Assembly (NCBI GenBank): GCA_017893485.1
Contig: CM030358.1
Span: 147,945,363 to 148,009,362 of the forward strand
DNA from: Hemerocallis citrina
Lineage: Eukaryota > Streptophyta > Magnoliopsida > Asparagales > Asphodelaceae
Length of the DNA: 64,000 nucleotides
Direction: 5' to 3'
Numbering within the stretch: the first letter of the stretch is position 1; each line of letters starts with the position of its first letter. The translations under genes were made by a program, and so were the position numbers. The notes beneath the pieces were generated by a model that saw nothing but the letters and a program-made list of their open reading frames with translations, ran no database searches and was not told the DNA's origin. Below are positions 45,301 to 56,640 of this stretch, one piece after another.

Positions 45301-48300
45301 AACAACACCATGAATATTCATGAACAGTACAAGGGTTCTTAGTTGTAGACAAATCTAATAATCTACCTGTTTTAGAGAGAGCTCTCATCCGAGATAGGTG
45401 TTCTTCCTTGATCGTGAAATTAGGTGCACTGTTCAGAATAACCTTGGCTCCATTTTGTTTAATTGGACCTGATGTGAATTCCAAAGTCCCATCCACATGA
45501 GCATTGAACATAGCGACTTTTGCTTCTACAGGATACAAGAGCTTTGCTAGACGAACTGCACAGAATATTTTTTTTAAAAAAAAACTTTAGACAACTGCAA
45601 AAATCTATAGCTCCAAAAGAGAAAACTACAAAGTCAACAAGTTAATTCAACTTTTCTAAACTAAATATGTAGTCACAACGAAAAAATACAACTAAATAGA
45701 CAAAAAAATATGAACATTACATACATAAGCAAACAAGAAGTGTTCATAAATGATCTTTGCAATAACTCACCTCTAGTTTCAAGGTACTCTAACTTCTGAC
45801 GCAGTTCATCTGCATCCATCGCAAAAGGATTACAAGATTCTCTAGTCAGTGGATCCCTTGTTTCAGCCTTCTCTAATATATCAATGGACAATCGATCCTT
45901 AGAAGAGTCCTTGCATCTTTCAACAACTTTCGTCAATCGCTTTGAGATCTGGATTGCCGTCCTTCCATCAGGAGTAAAATCATATGGTCGAGCTCCGTTA
46001 TCCAGAAGATAAACAAGGATTTCAGGTTCCTTACGCATTGCAGCAACATGAAGCACAGTGTAACCTCTGTGGTTTTTTCGGTTAACGTCTCCACATTTAA
46101 GACCCAGAAGATCTGCGGTAGTCTTCGTGCTGCAATGAGCCACTGCATAATGAAAAGCATCTGCATCATCTAGAGTGGCATGCCCTTCTTCCAAAAGGAG
46201 CTTCACTAATTCAATATCATCTGAATCAAGAGCTTTGTGTATTCTCATCACATGCCTATCAGGAACACCAACGCCTTGTGCATTGGATTGCCCTAGGGAA
46301 ATCCGCCAGTCCACAATCTGCTTGACAATGTCTTCAGGTAACTTTTTTCGAAGGGTTAAGATATCAAGATCAGAATTAACAACCATTTGAATGCACTCAG
46401 AAAGTAATTTTGAGCAAGAGTTACTGCACAAATTCGCAACATAGAGTACCATAGGCAGGTCATTTACATCCACCTTTTCAAGAATTCCAAGCAAGCGCCG
46501 CTGCAATGCAGTAGACCACTTGGTAAGACACCATAAATGCAAAAGTGAGTTGCTTGGTAGTTGACACTCAATAAGATAAAACAATTACACAGAAGATGGT
46601 GCTGGTTTAGGCAAACAGGGCAGAGCCAAATTGCCCTTATTTCAACATCATCTGAATTTGGTTTATTATAAGATTGCTCTAGTATGTACAAGAAATAAGC
46701 AACAGGATTGACATTGGTCAATTTTCATTCTTACGTTCATTTCTTCATAAACACAAAGGTCAATTTTTTATACCACCAAAAGAGAGTGAATTAGCTACAA
46801 AAAGTAACTAAAACACTCAGAGAGACTGAATTAGCTACAAATAGTATCTAGCAACAATGTAACAAACTAGACTCTAACAATTCAACGAAGAAGCGATAAA
46901 CCTATAATAAATCAAAACCATCTCAAGATCAAATCAAGCTCCAATTTTGACAAAAACCCTTTTCACACATCTGCCCAAAAACTCAAAACGAAAAGTAACT
47001 TATAAACTTGAGAGTTAGCGAATTAGCTACAAGATAGGAACCAGCAACAATGCCACAACCTAATGATTTTTTCGACTATCAACAGTTCAACAAAGTAGCA
47101 ATAAACCCACAACAAATCAAAACTACCTAAAAACCAAATCAAGTTCAAATTTTGACAACCACCTATTTCACAAAACGACCCAAACCCCCCAAAAAACGAA
47201 TTTTCCCCGTACTAAGCCACCTTTTAACTCCGTCATTCCATGTCCAAAGCCAAGAATCCGGTCACAAACCGGTTAAGGATGAGGGTTGTGTTAGGCTGTT
47301 GACAACTAGCACAAAATTTTGTCATATCCTATGAACATGAATCCTAATAATATACGCACAAATGCTAGGGCATTTCCTAGAAGCGATGTGTTGTGTCTAC
47401 CTCCAAGTGCTTCGAAAAATGTGAAAGGGGCGTTACACCGACGCTCGGGTGCGGTGAAAAATGGGGAAGAGTTCCTGCACCAATCTGGACGTGTGCGGGT
47501 AAAAAAGCTAGTCCAGAAAAATAGGCTTAGGTTAGCAACTTGGAATATAGGAACATTGACGGAAAAATGCATAGAACTAGTAGATACCATGATTAGAAGG
47601 AATATTAATATAATTTGTTTACAAGAAACAAAGTAGGTAGGGGAGAAAGCTAAAGAGATAGATAGTTTTAAATTATATTATACCGGTAAAATTAGAAATA
47701 AAAATGGAGTAGGAATTTTAATAGTTAAGAAATCCAAAAGAGATGTAGTAGGTGTTAATAGGAAAGGAGATAGAACGATACAAATTAAGCTTGTATTAGT
47801 GAAAAACATAATTAATATCTTTAGAGCTTACACACCCCAAGTAGGATTAGATGCACCAGCTAAAAATAAATTTTGAGCAGATATGGATGAGATAATTCAA
47901 GAAGTACCCTTAGGTGAGAAACTATTTATAGAAGGAGATTTTCATGGACATGTAGGAGAAGATAACATAAAATATGAGAGGATGTATGGAGGACATGAAT
48001 TTGAAAATAAGAACGATAGTAGAGAGGCTCTACTAGATTTTGTGGCTTCGTATGATCTTATACTAACAAGTACTTATTTTAGAAAGTGGGAGAAATATTT
48101 GATAACCTTTAAAAGTGGGCAAATAGGAACCAGATTGATTTTTTCATCACTAGAAAGGTGGATTACTTGACATGTAAGATTGAAAGTTATACCGGGAGTG
48201 TGTTTAACCTCACAACATAGATTAATGGTATTGGATGTTAAGATTGGGTAACACACATGTGCAAGGAAGGAGACTAAAAACCCAAGAATTAGGTGGTGGA

Positions 48301-51300
48301 ACTTGAAGGGAGAGAAACTAGAAATTTTTAGAGATTGTCATTAAAGGAGCATCATAGAATTTGGAAGGGGAGACAAATATAATGTGGACTAAAATGACTG
48401 TACATAAGAGAAATTTCAAAGGAGATACTTGGAGAATCTAAGGGTAGAGAGTTGCTAAATAAAGAAATATGGTGGTGGCAAGAAGAAGTCCAAAATATTG
48501 TGAGAGAATAAAGATCAACCTTCAAAATATGGCAAAATAATAGAAATGAAGAGGATTTGAAGATATATAAGACTGTTAGAAAAAAAGTTAAGAAAGCAGT
48601 AAGGGATGCAAAAGAAAAAGCTTATGATAATTTATACACAAAATTAGGAACAAAAGAAAGAGAAAATAACATTTATAAGCTTGCTAAACAAAGGGATAGA
48701 AAAATAAAAGATTTGAATACAATTAGGTGCATTAAGAGCGAGGATTCAATAGTCTTAGTAAAAGATGGCGAAATTACTTTGAGAAGTTATTAAATGAAAA
48801 GGCTGTGGGCAACTTAAATATAAAGGACTCGATGGAAATTCAAAAGCATATATTTTTCCGTAGAATTAGGACCTCAGAGGTTTGAAATGATCTAGGAATG
48901 ATGAAAATAGAAAAAGCTTTAGGACCAGATGATATACCTATTGAAGTTTGAAAGTATCTTGGAGATGTAGGAGTGAGTTGGCTAACAAAATTATTTAATG
49001 AAATTTTGAGGACTAAGAAAATGTCTGATGAATGGAGAAAGAGTATTTTAGTACCTATATATAAAAATAAAAGAGAGATACAAAGTTATTCCAACTATCG
49101 AGGGATTAAATTAATGAGTCATACGATGAAAACTTGGGAGATAGCGATCGAATATCGACTAAGACTAGAAACTACACTGTGAGAATCAGTTTGGATTTAT
49201 GTCTGGAAGGTTAACAATATAAGCAATTTATGTACTAAGAAGACTTATGGAAAAATATAAGGAGAATAAGAAAGATTTACATATAATTTTTATAGATCTA
49301 GAAAAAGCATATGATAAAGTCCCTAGAGACATAGTATGGTGGATGTTAAATAATAAAAAAGTAACTATTCGGTATATTGAGGTAATTAAGGATATGTATG
49401 AAGGGGCAATGACCACAATTAGAACAATCACAGGAGAGACCAGTAATTTTTCTATTACAGTAGGTTTACACCAAGGTTCGGCTTTAAGCCCCTACCTCTT
49501 GACTTTGATTATGGATGAATTGACGCAAGGAATACAAGATGAGGTGCCTTGGTGTATGCTTTTTGCCAATGACGTCGTCTTAGTAGACGAGACCAGAACA
49601 AGAGTCACTGCTAAATTCGAACTGTGGAGAGAAACTTTGGAAGCTAAAGACTTTAGGATAAGCAGAACTAAAATAAAGTATTTGGAGTGTAATTTTAGTG
49701 ATATTCGGAACACAATTGAGAAAATAGTGAAGCTGGATGGTCAAGTGATACCTAAGAGATACCGTTTTCAATAATTAGGCTCGATTATACAAAGAGATGG
49801 AGAGATTTGTGAAGATGTTATACATAGGATCCAAGCAGTGTGGCTTAAGTGGAGAAGTGTCAGTGGTATTTTGTGTGTCAAACATATACCTTTGAAGTTG
49901 AAGGAAAAATTTTATAGAACGACTGTTAGACCGACAATGATGTATGAAGCAGAGTGTTGGACAACAAAGAAACAACATGTCTAGAAAATGAGTAGCAAAG
50001 ATGAGGATGCTAAGATGGATGTGTAGTAAAAAAAGGAATGATAGAATTAGAAACGAGCATATATGAGACATGCTAAAGGTAGCTCCAATCCAAGATAAGT
50101 CAAGAGAGAATCGCCTCGGCTGATTTGGACATGTCATACATAAACCTAATAGTGCCCCATTAGAAAGAGTGATTTGATAAGTATTGAAGGTAGAGTTAGG
50201 GGTAGAGGAAGACCTAAACTAACTTGGGTGGAAACAGTGAGAAAAGATATGATAGCTTGTGACCTTTCAGAATATATTGCGCTAAATTGAGCAGAATGAA
50301 AAATCAAGATTTATGTAACTGATCCCAACTAGTTAGGAAAAATGCTTTGTTGTTGTACTAAGCCACATTTTGAAACTATTTCCCAATTTAAACCACTTTC
50401 CAAACTATTTCCTGAGTGAGTCAGCTGATGCCACGTAAGCTTAAGCCGCAGTTGGGAACTGCAGCTGTTGATCTTTTGAAGCCGCAGTTCCTAACTACTG
50501 CTTCTTCTTTGCTTTTTTTTTTGGGAACGCCGCAGTTCCCAACTGCGGCGTGAGTGATATATCGAAAATACTTGAGACACAGAGAAACAAGTGGTGGAGA
50601 TTTATAAAAAAAATTCTAAGTCTTTTATGTTAAAGACTCTTTATGTTTAGGCCGCAGTTTTCAAATGTGGCCTTAACTATTCATGAAATTTTGCTCTCTG
50701 AATCAGAGAGTAAGTCAGAGTGAGAAGAAATTTGATTCATATGGAGGCTATAGTTCACAACTGCGGCCTCTATATGTTTAGGTCGCATTTTTCAAAAACA
50801 GCCCTAGTTGAAACATGGATATCTGCTTTCCTGTTTACATCTCGAAACATGGACGATACATATATACAATTATGTGGAATAGAGAGAGTGTAGAGAGGTA
50901 AAATAAATGGCAGAAAAAGGAGCCCGATATACTTAATTGTGGGCGAAGTGGGACCCCTCTGCGGCCTCAGCATAATCGAAACCGTAGTTCCCAAATGCGA
51001 CCTCCATTCTAACATAAAAAACTTTAAATTTTTTGTAAGTCTCCTAATACTTGGCTCTTTCGACTATTTTCGATTTTTTCACTCAAGCCACAGTTGAAAA
51101 CTGCAGTTTCAAAAGAGTTGTAGCCCCAGTTCCCAATTGCTGCTTAAGCTTCCGTGACATTCTCAGGAAAATAGTTTCAAAAAGTGGCTTAGTTCGGGAA
51201 AAAAATCCCAAAAAACATGATCTTTACCTGAAACAAACTGAGCAGCTCCCAAATCTCAAACTTGCAGGAAACAAAAAGCAACTCCAACATAAACTCCACC

Positions 51301-51737
51301 GCCGGCCAGCACGCCACGTGCCCCCCGCACTCCTCATCGGCGCACTCGCTCACCTCCCTCGGCAACGGCCCCACCTTCCCGCTATAAACATAGCCCAAAA
51401 CAAGCACAAGTGCCTCGTACCCAATTTGAAACTCTTTCAAATCCTTACCAAGATCGAATTTTGAGGCCGACCCATCATCAAGAAACTTGCGCTGGAAGAA
51501 GGGGCTGCGAGCGGAGAGGATGCAGCGGTGGAGAGAGAGGTGGTGGGAGCGGAGGGTGAGGGTGACGTCAGAGAAGGAGGAGGGGGAGGGGGAGAGGAGG
51601 GAGTGGAGGGTTGTGGAGAGGCGGCGGAGGGCTTCGATGTCCGGGGGGAGGGAGGAGGAGGATGAGGAAGAGGTGGTGGTGGTGGTGGTGGTGGTGGTGG
51701 TGCTGGCGATGGAGTCGGAGTGGATGTCGATGTCCAT
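39398..51737 (-). CDS. NPR1-like: NPR1-like salicylic-acid immune co-receptor
   Basis: Four exons on the minus strand: 51737-51228, 46500-45771, 45555-45367 and 39642-39398. All junctions are GT-AG and sum to 557 codons plus TAG. Exon 1 holds the BTB domain ([13 protein letters not shown]) and a C2HC finger; exon 2 the BACK helices and ankyrin repeats ([20 protein letters not shown]); exons 3-4 the NPR1-type C-terminal domain ([31 protein letters not shown]). In Arabidopsis NPR1 such proteins bind salicylate and act with TGA factors in the nucleus. The Arg equivalent to the salicylate-contact residue R432 is present at residue 413 (LETRV). The VDLNETP repression motif of NPR3/4 is absent and the C-terminus is basic, favouring the NPR1 clade. 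Introns 1 (4.7 kb) and 3 (5.7 kb) are swollen by transposons; intron 2 is 215 bp. Confidence 0.93.
39737..39980. mobile_element. MITE in NPR1-like intron 3
   Basis: The terminal inverted repeats GGGGGTGTTTGGTAGTG and, inverted, GGGGGTGTTTGGCACCA enclose 244 bp filled with TTGCAATTGCAACTGCAATT-type repeats. The ends resemble those of the 28967 element, suggesting a Harbinger or hAT-type family. No clear target duplication is seen. The flanking intron to 40812 holds no gene. Confidence 0.7.
40813..41127. mobile_element. Second MITE in NPR1-like intron 3
   Basis: The ends are GTCTGTTTGGTATTGCTT and, inverted, GGCTCCGTTTGGCATTGCTT, with internal AAAAGTGCTTTT and AAAAGCACT motifs. It is about 315 bp with no coding capacity. 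The family is not identified. Confidence 0.6.
42681..42935 (-). pseudogene. Integrase C-terminal remnant of the chromovirus
   Basis: The minus-strand reading contains [17 protein letters not shown] and [16 protein letters not shown], the usual end of gypsy integrase (VGDxVMV, then KINDNAYxxDLP). The catalytic core upstream has been deleted. Confidence 0.75.
43001..43417 (-). pseudogene. gag remnant of the chromovirus with zinc knuckle
   Basis: The minus-strand reading contains [14 protein letters not shown], a CX2CX4HX4C nucleic-acid-binding knuckle, followed by an acidic linker. The capsid part is missing. The primer site at 43789-43808 lies upstream in the element. Confidence 0.8.
46501..47300. 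other. NPR1-like intron 1 sequence with a diverged tandem duplication
   Basis: The blocks near 46812-46975 and 47011-47170 share GAATTAGCTACAA, AGCAACAATG and CAAATCAAG in the same order with a period of about 200 bp. No gene is seen. This is ordinary intron DNA duplicated long ago. Confidence 0.5.
47310..50356 (+). mobile_element. RTE-clade LINE, degenerate, in NPR1-like intron 1
   Basis: Endonuclease part near 47520-47640 ([19 protein letters not shown], then IICLQETK), followed after many stops and frameshifts by RT (49247-49774) with [13 protein letters not shown] and [12 protein letters not shown]. The RT active site reads FANDVV where F/YADD is expected. The 3' end shows the typical plant RTE tail (AACTAGTTAGGAAAAATG, then GCTTTGTTGTTG). 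It lies antisense to the NPR1-like gene. Both the endonuclease and RT frames are broken, so it is dead. Confidence 0.85.
50357..51193. mobile_element. Palindrome-rich terminal-inverted-repeat element in NPR1-like intron 1
   Basis: The ends are ACTAAGCCACATTTTGAAAC and, inverted, ACTAAGCCACTTTTTGAAAC. The interior repeats GCCGCAGTTCCCAACTGCGG-like palindromes and their halves in both orientations, the same architecture as the foldback at 30255-30900. It encodes nothing. Its right end lies 34 bp from the exon 1 donor of the NPR1-like gene. Confidence 0.75.
51675..51709. repeat. GGT/ACC trinucleotide microsatellite inside NPR1-like exon 1
   Basis: The plus strand shows ten or more GTG units; on the gene's strand these encode a run of ten threonines followed by seven serines, between residues 13 and 29. 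It lies before the BTB domain, where length variation is likely tolerated. Confidence 0.85.
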
Positions 51738-51837
51738 TTTGGAGTGGAGCAAGAGAGAAAAAAGAGTAAGAAGAGGAGAGGTTTTGGGTATTTCTTAGAG
51801 CATCCACAGTTCGTTTGCTGTATTTACCAATTTCCCA

Positions 51838-54800
51838 TTTTCCAGTCTGATTTTATTAAGGACCGTTTCATTCTTGACAGTGTCGCCGCCGCTCAAGCGA
51901 TTATTACGCTGAGCCATCACCATAAAATTGAGGGTATCCTCCTTAAGCTAGATTTTCAAAAAGCGTACGATAATGTTAACTGGGATTTCCTTCTTGACAT
52001 TATGGCCCATCGAGGCTTTGGTCCGAAATGGATTGGCTGGATTAAATCCAGCCTGCTCGCTGGTACATCCTCGATCCTTATTAACGGCTCGGAGGGCCAT
52101 AAATTCAAGGTCAAGCGTGGTCTCCGCCAAGGAGATCCGATATCTTCCCTCCTATTCGCCCTAGTGGCAGACGTTTTTAGCAGACTGCTTCGCAACGCTC
52201 GCGAAGCTCATGTCATTGAGGGCATTGGTCGTTCCCGTAACTTTGATGGTATCCTCAATTTGCAATATGCAGACGATACCATCATTTTCTCCAAACCCGA
52301 GTGCGCCTCCTTGCGCAATCTGAAACTTTTGCTTTATTGCTTTGAACAAGCTTCTGGCCTTTCTATCAACTTCAACAAATCTTCGGTTTATTGGCTTGGT
52401 GGGAATGATAGTCGCCATCAAGAAGTTTCTCTATTTTTTAACTGCCGTATAGCGTCCCTTCCCATCTCTTACCTTGGCATCCCTCTTAGATGGGGTAAGC
52501 TACACAGATCGGACTGGGTTCCCATTATTGATAAAATAGAATCTAGATTGAATGTTTGGACTGGCAAACTGCTATCCCGTGGAGGAAGATTAATTCTCCT
52601 GAACTCGGTCCTTTCAGCTATTCCTCTTTATATGATGTCATTCTATTTCTTCCCCTCCTGGGTCCTTAAGAGAATCGATCAAATTAGGAGTAATTTCTTT
52701 TGGTCGGGTGCCGCTCAGTATAAGCAGGGATCGCACCTGTGTTCTTGGGACATCATTTGTTCTTCGAAAGCTAACGGTGGATTGGGTGTTCTTAATCTGC
52801 GTGACCAAAACCTCGCGCTTTTAGGTAAATGGCTCTGGAGATTCCACAAATCTCCCCATTTAGCCTGGGTTCAATGCATCAAAGAGTATTATTTTTATTC
52901 CTCTCCTTGGTGGCATTTCAACGCCCCTACCCATCGATTCGCTTCTCCCTTCTGGAAAGGTATCTGGAAGGCAGCCCCTGCGTTTCAGTCTAGCATTTCC
53001 AAGCTTTGTTCGGATGGTTCTAGGACCTTGTTCTGGACTGATCTTTGGGTAGGCAACACGTCTCTTGCGTCTGCCTACCCCTCTCTCTTCAACTTTGCTG
53101 TCTGGCCTTATGCTTCGGTTGAGGAATCCGTCTTGCGGAATTCGTCATCTACGTTCTGGCTCATCCCCTTTACCTCGCAATTATCTCCTCCTTTGATTGC
53201 TGACCTGCAGCATATGATTGCAACCCTCAATCTCTTCGAGTGGAAACAATCTGAGGACATCGTTTGGCGATGGAATTCCTCTGGTTCTTTCTCGGTTAAA
53301 TCTTTCTACAAGTTTCTCAATTTCCGCGGTATCGCTTCCTCGTCGACCGACTTTATATGGAATTCCTGCGCCCCTCTCAAGGTTAAAATTAATTCTTGGT
53401 TAGCTCTCAATAACAAGCTTCTGACCGTGGAGGTGCTCAACAAAAGGAACTTAGCGTGGGGTCAGCTTTGTCCCCTGTGCTCCTTTGTATCGGAAGATAT
53501 TAACCATCTCCTCGTTGCCTGCTCCTTCATCTCTCCGCTCTGGAAAATTGTGGCGCTTGCTTGGGGTAACCCAGCCTTACCTATTAATCTTGTATCGTGC
53601 TGGCATTCCCCCTCGGTACCCCCGAGATTTAGCAAGGGTTGGAACCTCTCCGTCCATATCATTCTGTGGATAATATGGAGGGAAAGGAACTGTAGGCTGT
53701 TCTCACACAAAGCATCCTCTATCTGCTCCCTTATAGAAGAATTTGTTTTTCTTTTTAAGTTTTGGTCTTCTCATCTGAAAAACGATGATAGGCAGTCTTA
53801 CTACTATCATCGTTTAGATGAATCCCTTACAGTTCTCACTAACCTTAATGCTCTATGAATTTTCTTATTCTGTTTGTTGATATTATTGCTTGTTCAGGAA
53901 TTCTTTTCTTATTTCTTTTCACAGTTTGGTTGTACTGTGTTTTTTTTTTGTCTACCTTCTTTGCTCTTGCTCTTTACTCGGTTTGCTATTTCCCTTGCAG
54001 GTGTAATCTATGGTTTGTTAGCCTTGCCTTTGAGGCTCCCTGATGGTTTTTGATCCCATGTTGGTCCACTGGCTCCTCCTGTGGGTTGTTTTTGCTTTTG
54101 CTCTGGTCTCTAGATCGGGGTTCCTCTGGGCTGTGTGGTGATGTTCTGTTTTGCTGATCGGGTGTTGAGCTACAGCGTTTACTCTTATGTTGTATTTTGT
54201 CTCTGTTTTGTTTTGGTGAACTTTAGTTAGGAGGGTGAGCGCGAGATGTAGTGTTTAGCGTTCTATCTCTTGGACTTAAGTTCCTTGTTTGATGTTGTTG
54301 CCTTACGAACTCTGGCTATGTTTATTAATGGTGCTTATTTGTAGTGGTTTTTCTTCCCTCAACTTTGCACCTTTCATGCTGCGCTTATTTCTTTGTTGTG
54401 ATCGTGGCCATGATTGGTTTAGGTACCATTGTGATTATTCTGCTCTATTCGAGAGTTATTTGTGCTTCTTTGATGCTTGTGTTTTTATATCTCTCTCTGT
54501 CTGTTTTCAGTTTCATACGTTTCTTTCAAGGCTTACTGGACATTGGTTTGTATTATTGTGTGTTTTCTCCATCCAGGTCTTTCAGACCGGGTAGTTTTTT
54601 CCCCTGCGTGCTCGGCACCATCTGGCTTGTTCGTGTTGCTGACACTGGTTTGTTCTGTTTTTCTGGATCGGGAGATGTTTCCTGATCCCTTACTATTGGC
54701 TGCTGGCTCTAGCTATTGTGTGATGTTGTATGCTGTAGGTTATTCCACTCTTCACGGTGGGTTTAGCTTCCTGTCGCTCTTCGCCCCACGATTTGCTGGG

Positions 54801-54969
54801 TTTGCTCTCATTGGTGCCCTCGGGTTTGCAGCTTTCCTCGAGGAGTCGTCCGCGTGCTTGCTACTCCATCGCCCTCTCTGCAGTATAGGATTGCTGATGG
54901 TGCTTCACGCGCGTTGTTTGATCCCGATCAGCCCACTTCCTCTCTAGATTGTATCTTCATGTGCTCATG
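51838..54969 (+). mobile_element. 5'-truncated L1 LINE beside the NPR1-like start
   Basis: An uninterrupted frame from about 51838 to the stop at 53858 encodes about 670 residues of ORF2: RT with FIKDRFILDSVAAAQ, KLDFQKAYDNVNW, an intact catalytic LQYADDTIIF, and then a zf-RVT region (WNSCAPLKVKINSWLALNN, then CPLCSF with later His and Cys). The endonuclease half and ORF1 are missing, as is usual for incomplete target-primed reverse transcription. The 1.1 kb after the stop is T-rich, without a domain, and is cut by the Athila LTR at 54970 before any poly-A tail. The open frame implies a fairly recent insertion. Confidence 0.88.
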
Positions 54970-56621
54970 TGTTGTGTTAAATCTAGACTATCTAAATAAA
55001 TAGACTAACTAGACACAAATTATAAACCTCGCAAGTGCACGAATCGAATCGTAGTAACAGCAAGGGTCGATCCCACAGAGATTGTAGATTTCAACTTACT
55101 AATCAATAAAACTAATAATACGAATGAATAAGGGTTGTTGTAATATTCTAAAAGAACTAAAAGATTAAAACTAAGATGAGAGGTGTTGAATCACAAATAT
55201 CTCTTGAATAGTTGGGTTGTTGATCTCCACCAACAGTTAGTAATGCTAAGTTGCCTTCTACTTCTAATTACTCATGTTTGTTCACTTCAAGGGCATGGTA
55301 TCTACTCCTTAAAGTATTGTTTCCCTAAGCCAAGAATTAGGCATGGTATCTACTCTAATTCGTTTCTTCCCCTAAGTATTTTAGCATGGTATCTACTAAG
55401 TTATACTTAACAAAAGCATAAGAACAGTGGAAACGAACAAACACTTAAAGTTTTAGAAATTGGTATCAGATCTAGATCCTTTAAGTTGATTGAACCAAGA
55501 ATCCTAAAGATTCCCTTGTTACAAGTTACGAACACGAGATACGGGTCGTCTCAATATGCTGATATAACAGATTCAGATTTCTAACTCACAAACTTGATAA
55601 TATCAGATTCTGTATGGCAGTCGACTGGCTCTCACCTTCAGTCGACTGTACTTATAACTCCTGAACAAGTTTGGCTGTTATCAATCTATATCAATTCAAT
55701 TAGATTCAATCAATAAGTAAAATAGAAGGATTCAAAAGAACATAGCACTACATAACTACGGCTTCGATCTACCCAACTATGAAATTAGTTCCACATAATA
55801 ATACTTTTATTGCTTAACAAGTTCAAATACATGATCAACATCACAGAATAAAGAGAGAAGAAATAAACTAATGGATTCCGGCAATAGAGTCAACTGGCTG
55901 TCACACAGTCGACTGCCTTCGAGTACTGGTTCTCCTCTTCCCTTTCTTCGATGATGATGGAATGAAGCACTGGTTGATGACTTGATCGTTGGGAATTCTG
56001 AGATTAAGTTGCGTCCAAGAGATAGATCGCCCCCCTGAATAATGATATTTATAGAACACGGCTGAGAATTAGGGTTTCCCCTTTTTTTAGGGAAAAATCT
56101 TCTTGATTTGATGATTTATGTCTTTCTCTTTTCGTCTTCCTTTCCTTATATGTTCACCACGTGCTTTTGCCAATTCCCAGTCTCTAGATTTGATTCGTTG
56201 CATAAGATCTGGTTTCAAATAGATTCGGAATTAGATTTGGGTGAATCTTCGAATATCTTATCTGTTTACTCCGCCGCAGACCAGTCGACTTATCTTCGAA
56301 CCAGTCGACTGAGTCGAGACTCCTGAAGATTTCATAATTGTTCAGACCAGTCGACTGTCTTTTGGGAGTGAGTCGACTGTGTCGAGAGTTGTGGAAAATC
56401 AGCTTCTCTTGTCCAGTCGCCTGTGTTGGGGAACCAGTCGACTGATCCTCTGCAGTTTGCTGTGTATTATCCTTGAAGTCCTAAATCTGCTTCGTCTTTC
56501 TGTTATAAGCTGTTTCCTATGGAAAAGAGAAAATAGGAGTTAAATACCACATATAGAGCTTTTAAATGTCTAATTATATTAAGATTATTGCTCTGAAAAG
56601 TGAATAATATTGTGTTCATCA
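54970..56621 (-). repeat. 3' LTR of the Athila element
   Basis: This 1652-bp LTR reads TGTTGTGTTAAATC to GTGTTCATCA on the plus strand. It contains three GCATGGTATCTACT repeats (55293, 55341 and 55384) and five AGTCGACT pairs (55619/55640, 55888/55907, 56283/56303, 56349/56371 and 56415/56436, some members with one changed base). Confidence 0.92.
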
Positions 56622-56640
56622 AATACCCCCAAACTTAGAT
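56622..56640 (-). promoter_or_regulatory. Polypurine tract of the Athila element
   Basis: The minus strand reads CTAAGTTTGGGGGTATT directly before the 3' LTR. The same AAGTTTGGGGGTATT occurs a second time at about 57392-57406. Confidence 0.85.

Noticed and set aside
51487..51798. Arg/Glu-rich ORF on the plus strand
   Set aside because: Antisense shadow of NPR1-like exon 1 and its pyrimidine-rich leader.
54289..54947. Hydrophobic ORFs after the L1 stop, resembling an env-like gene of the Athila element
   Set aside because: They lie outside the Athila LTR, on the other strand, in T-rich L1 3' sequence, in several overlapping frames.
55455..55475. TGGTATCAGA in the Athila LTR, resembling an initiator-Met primer site
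   Set aside because: It is inside the LTR and on the strand opposite to the element's transcript; the real primer site is at 63231-63248.
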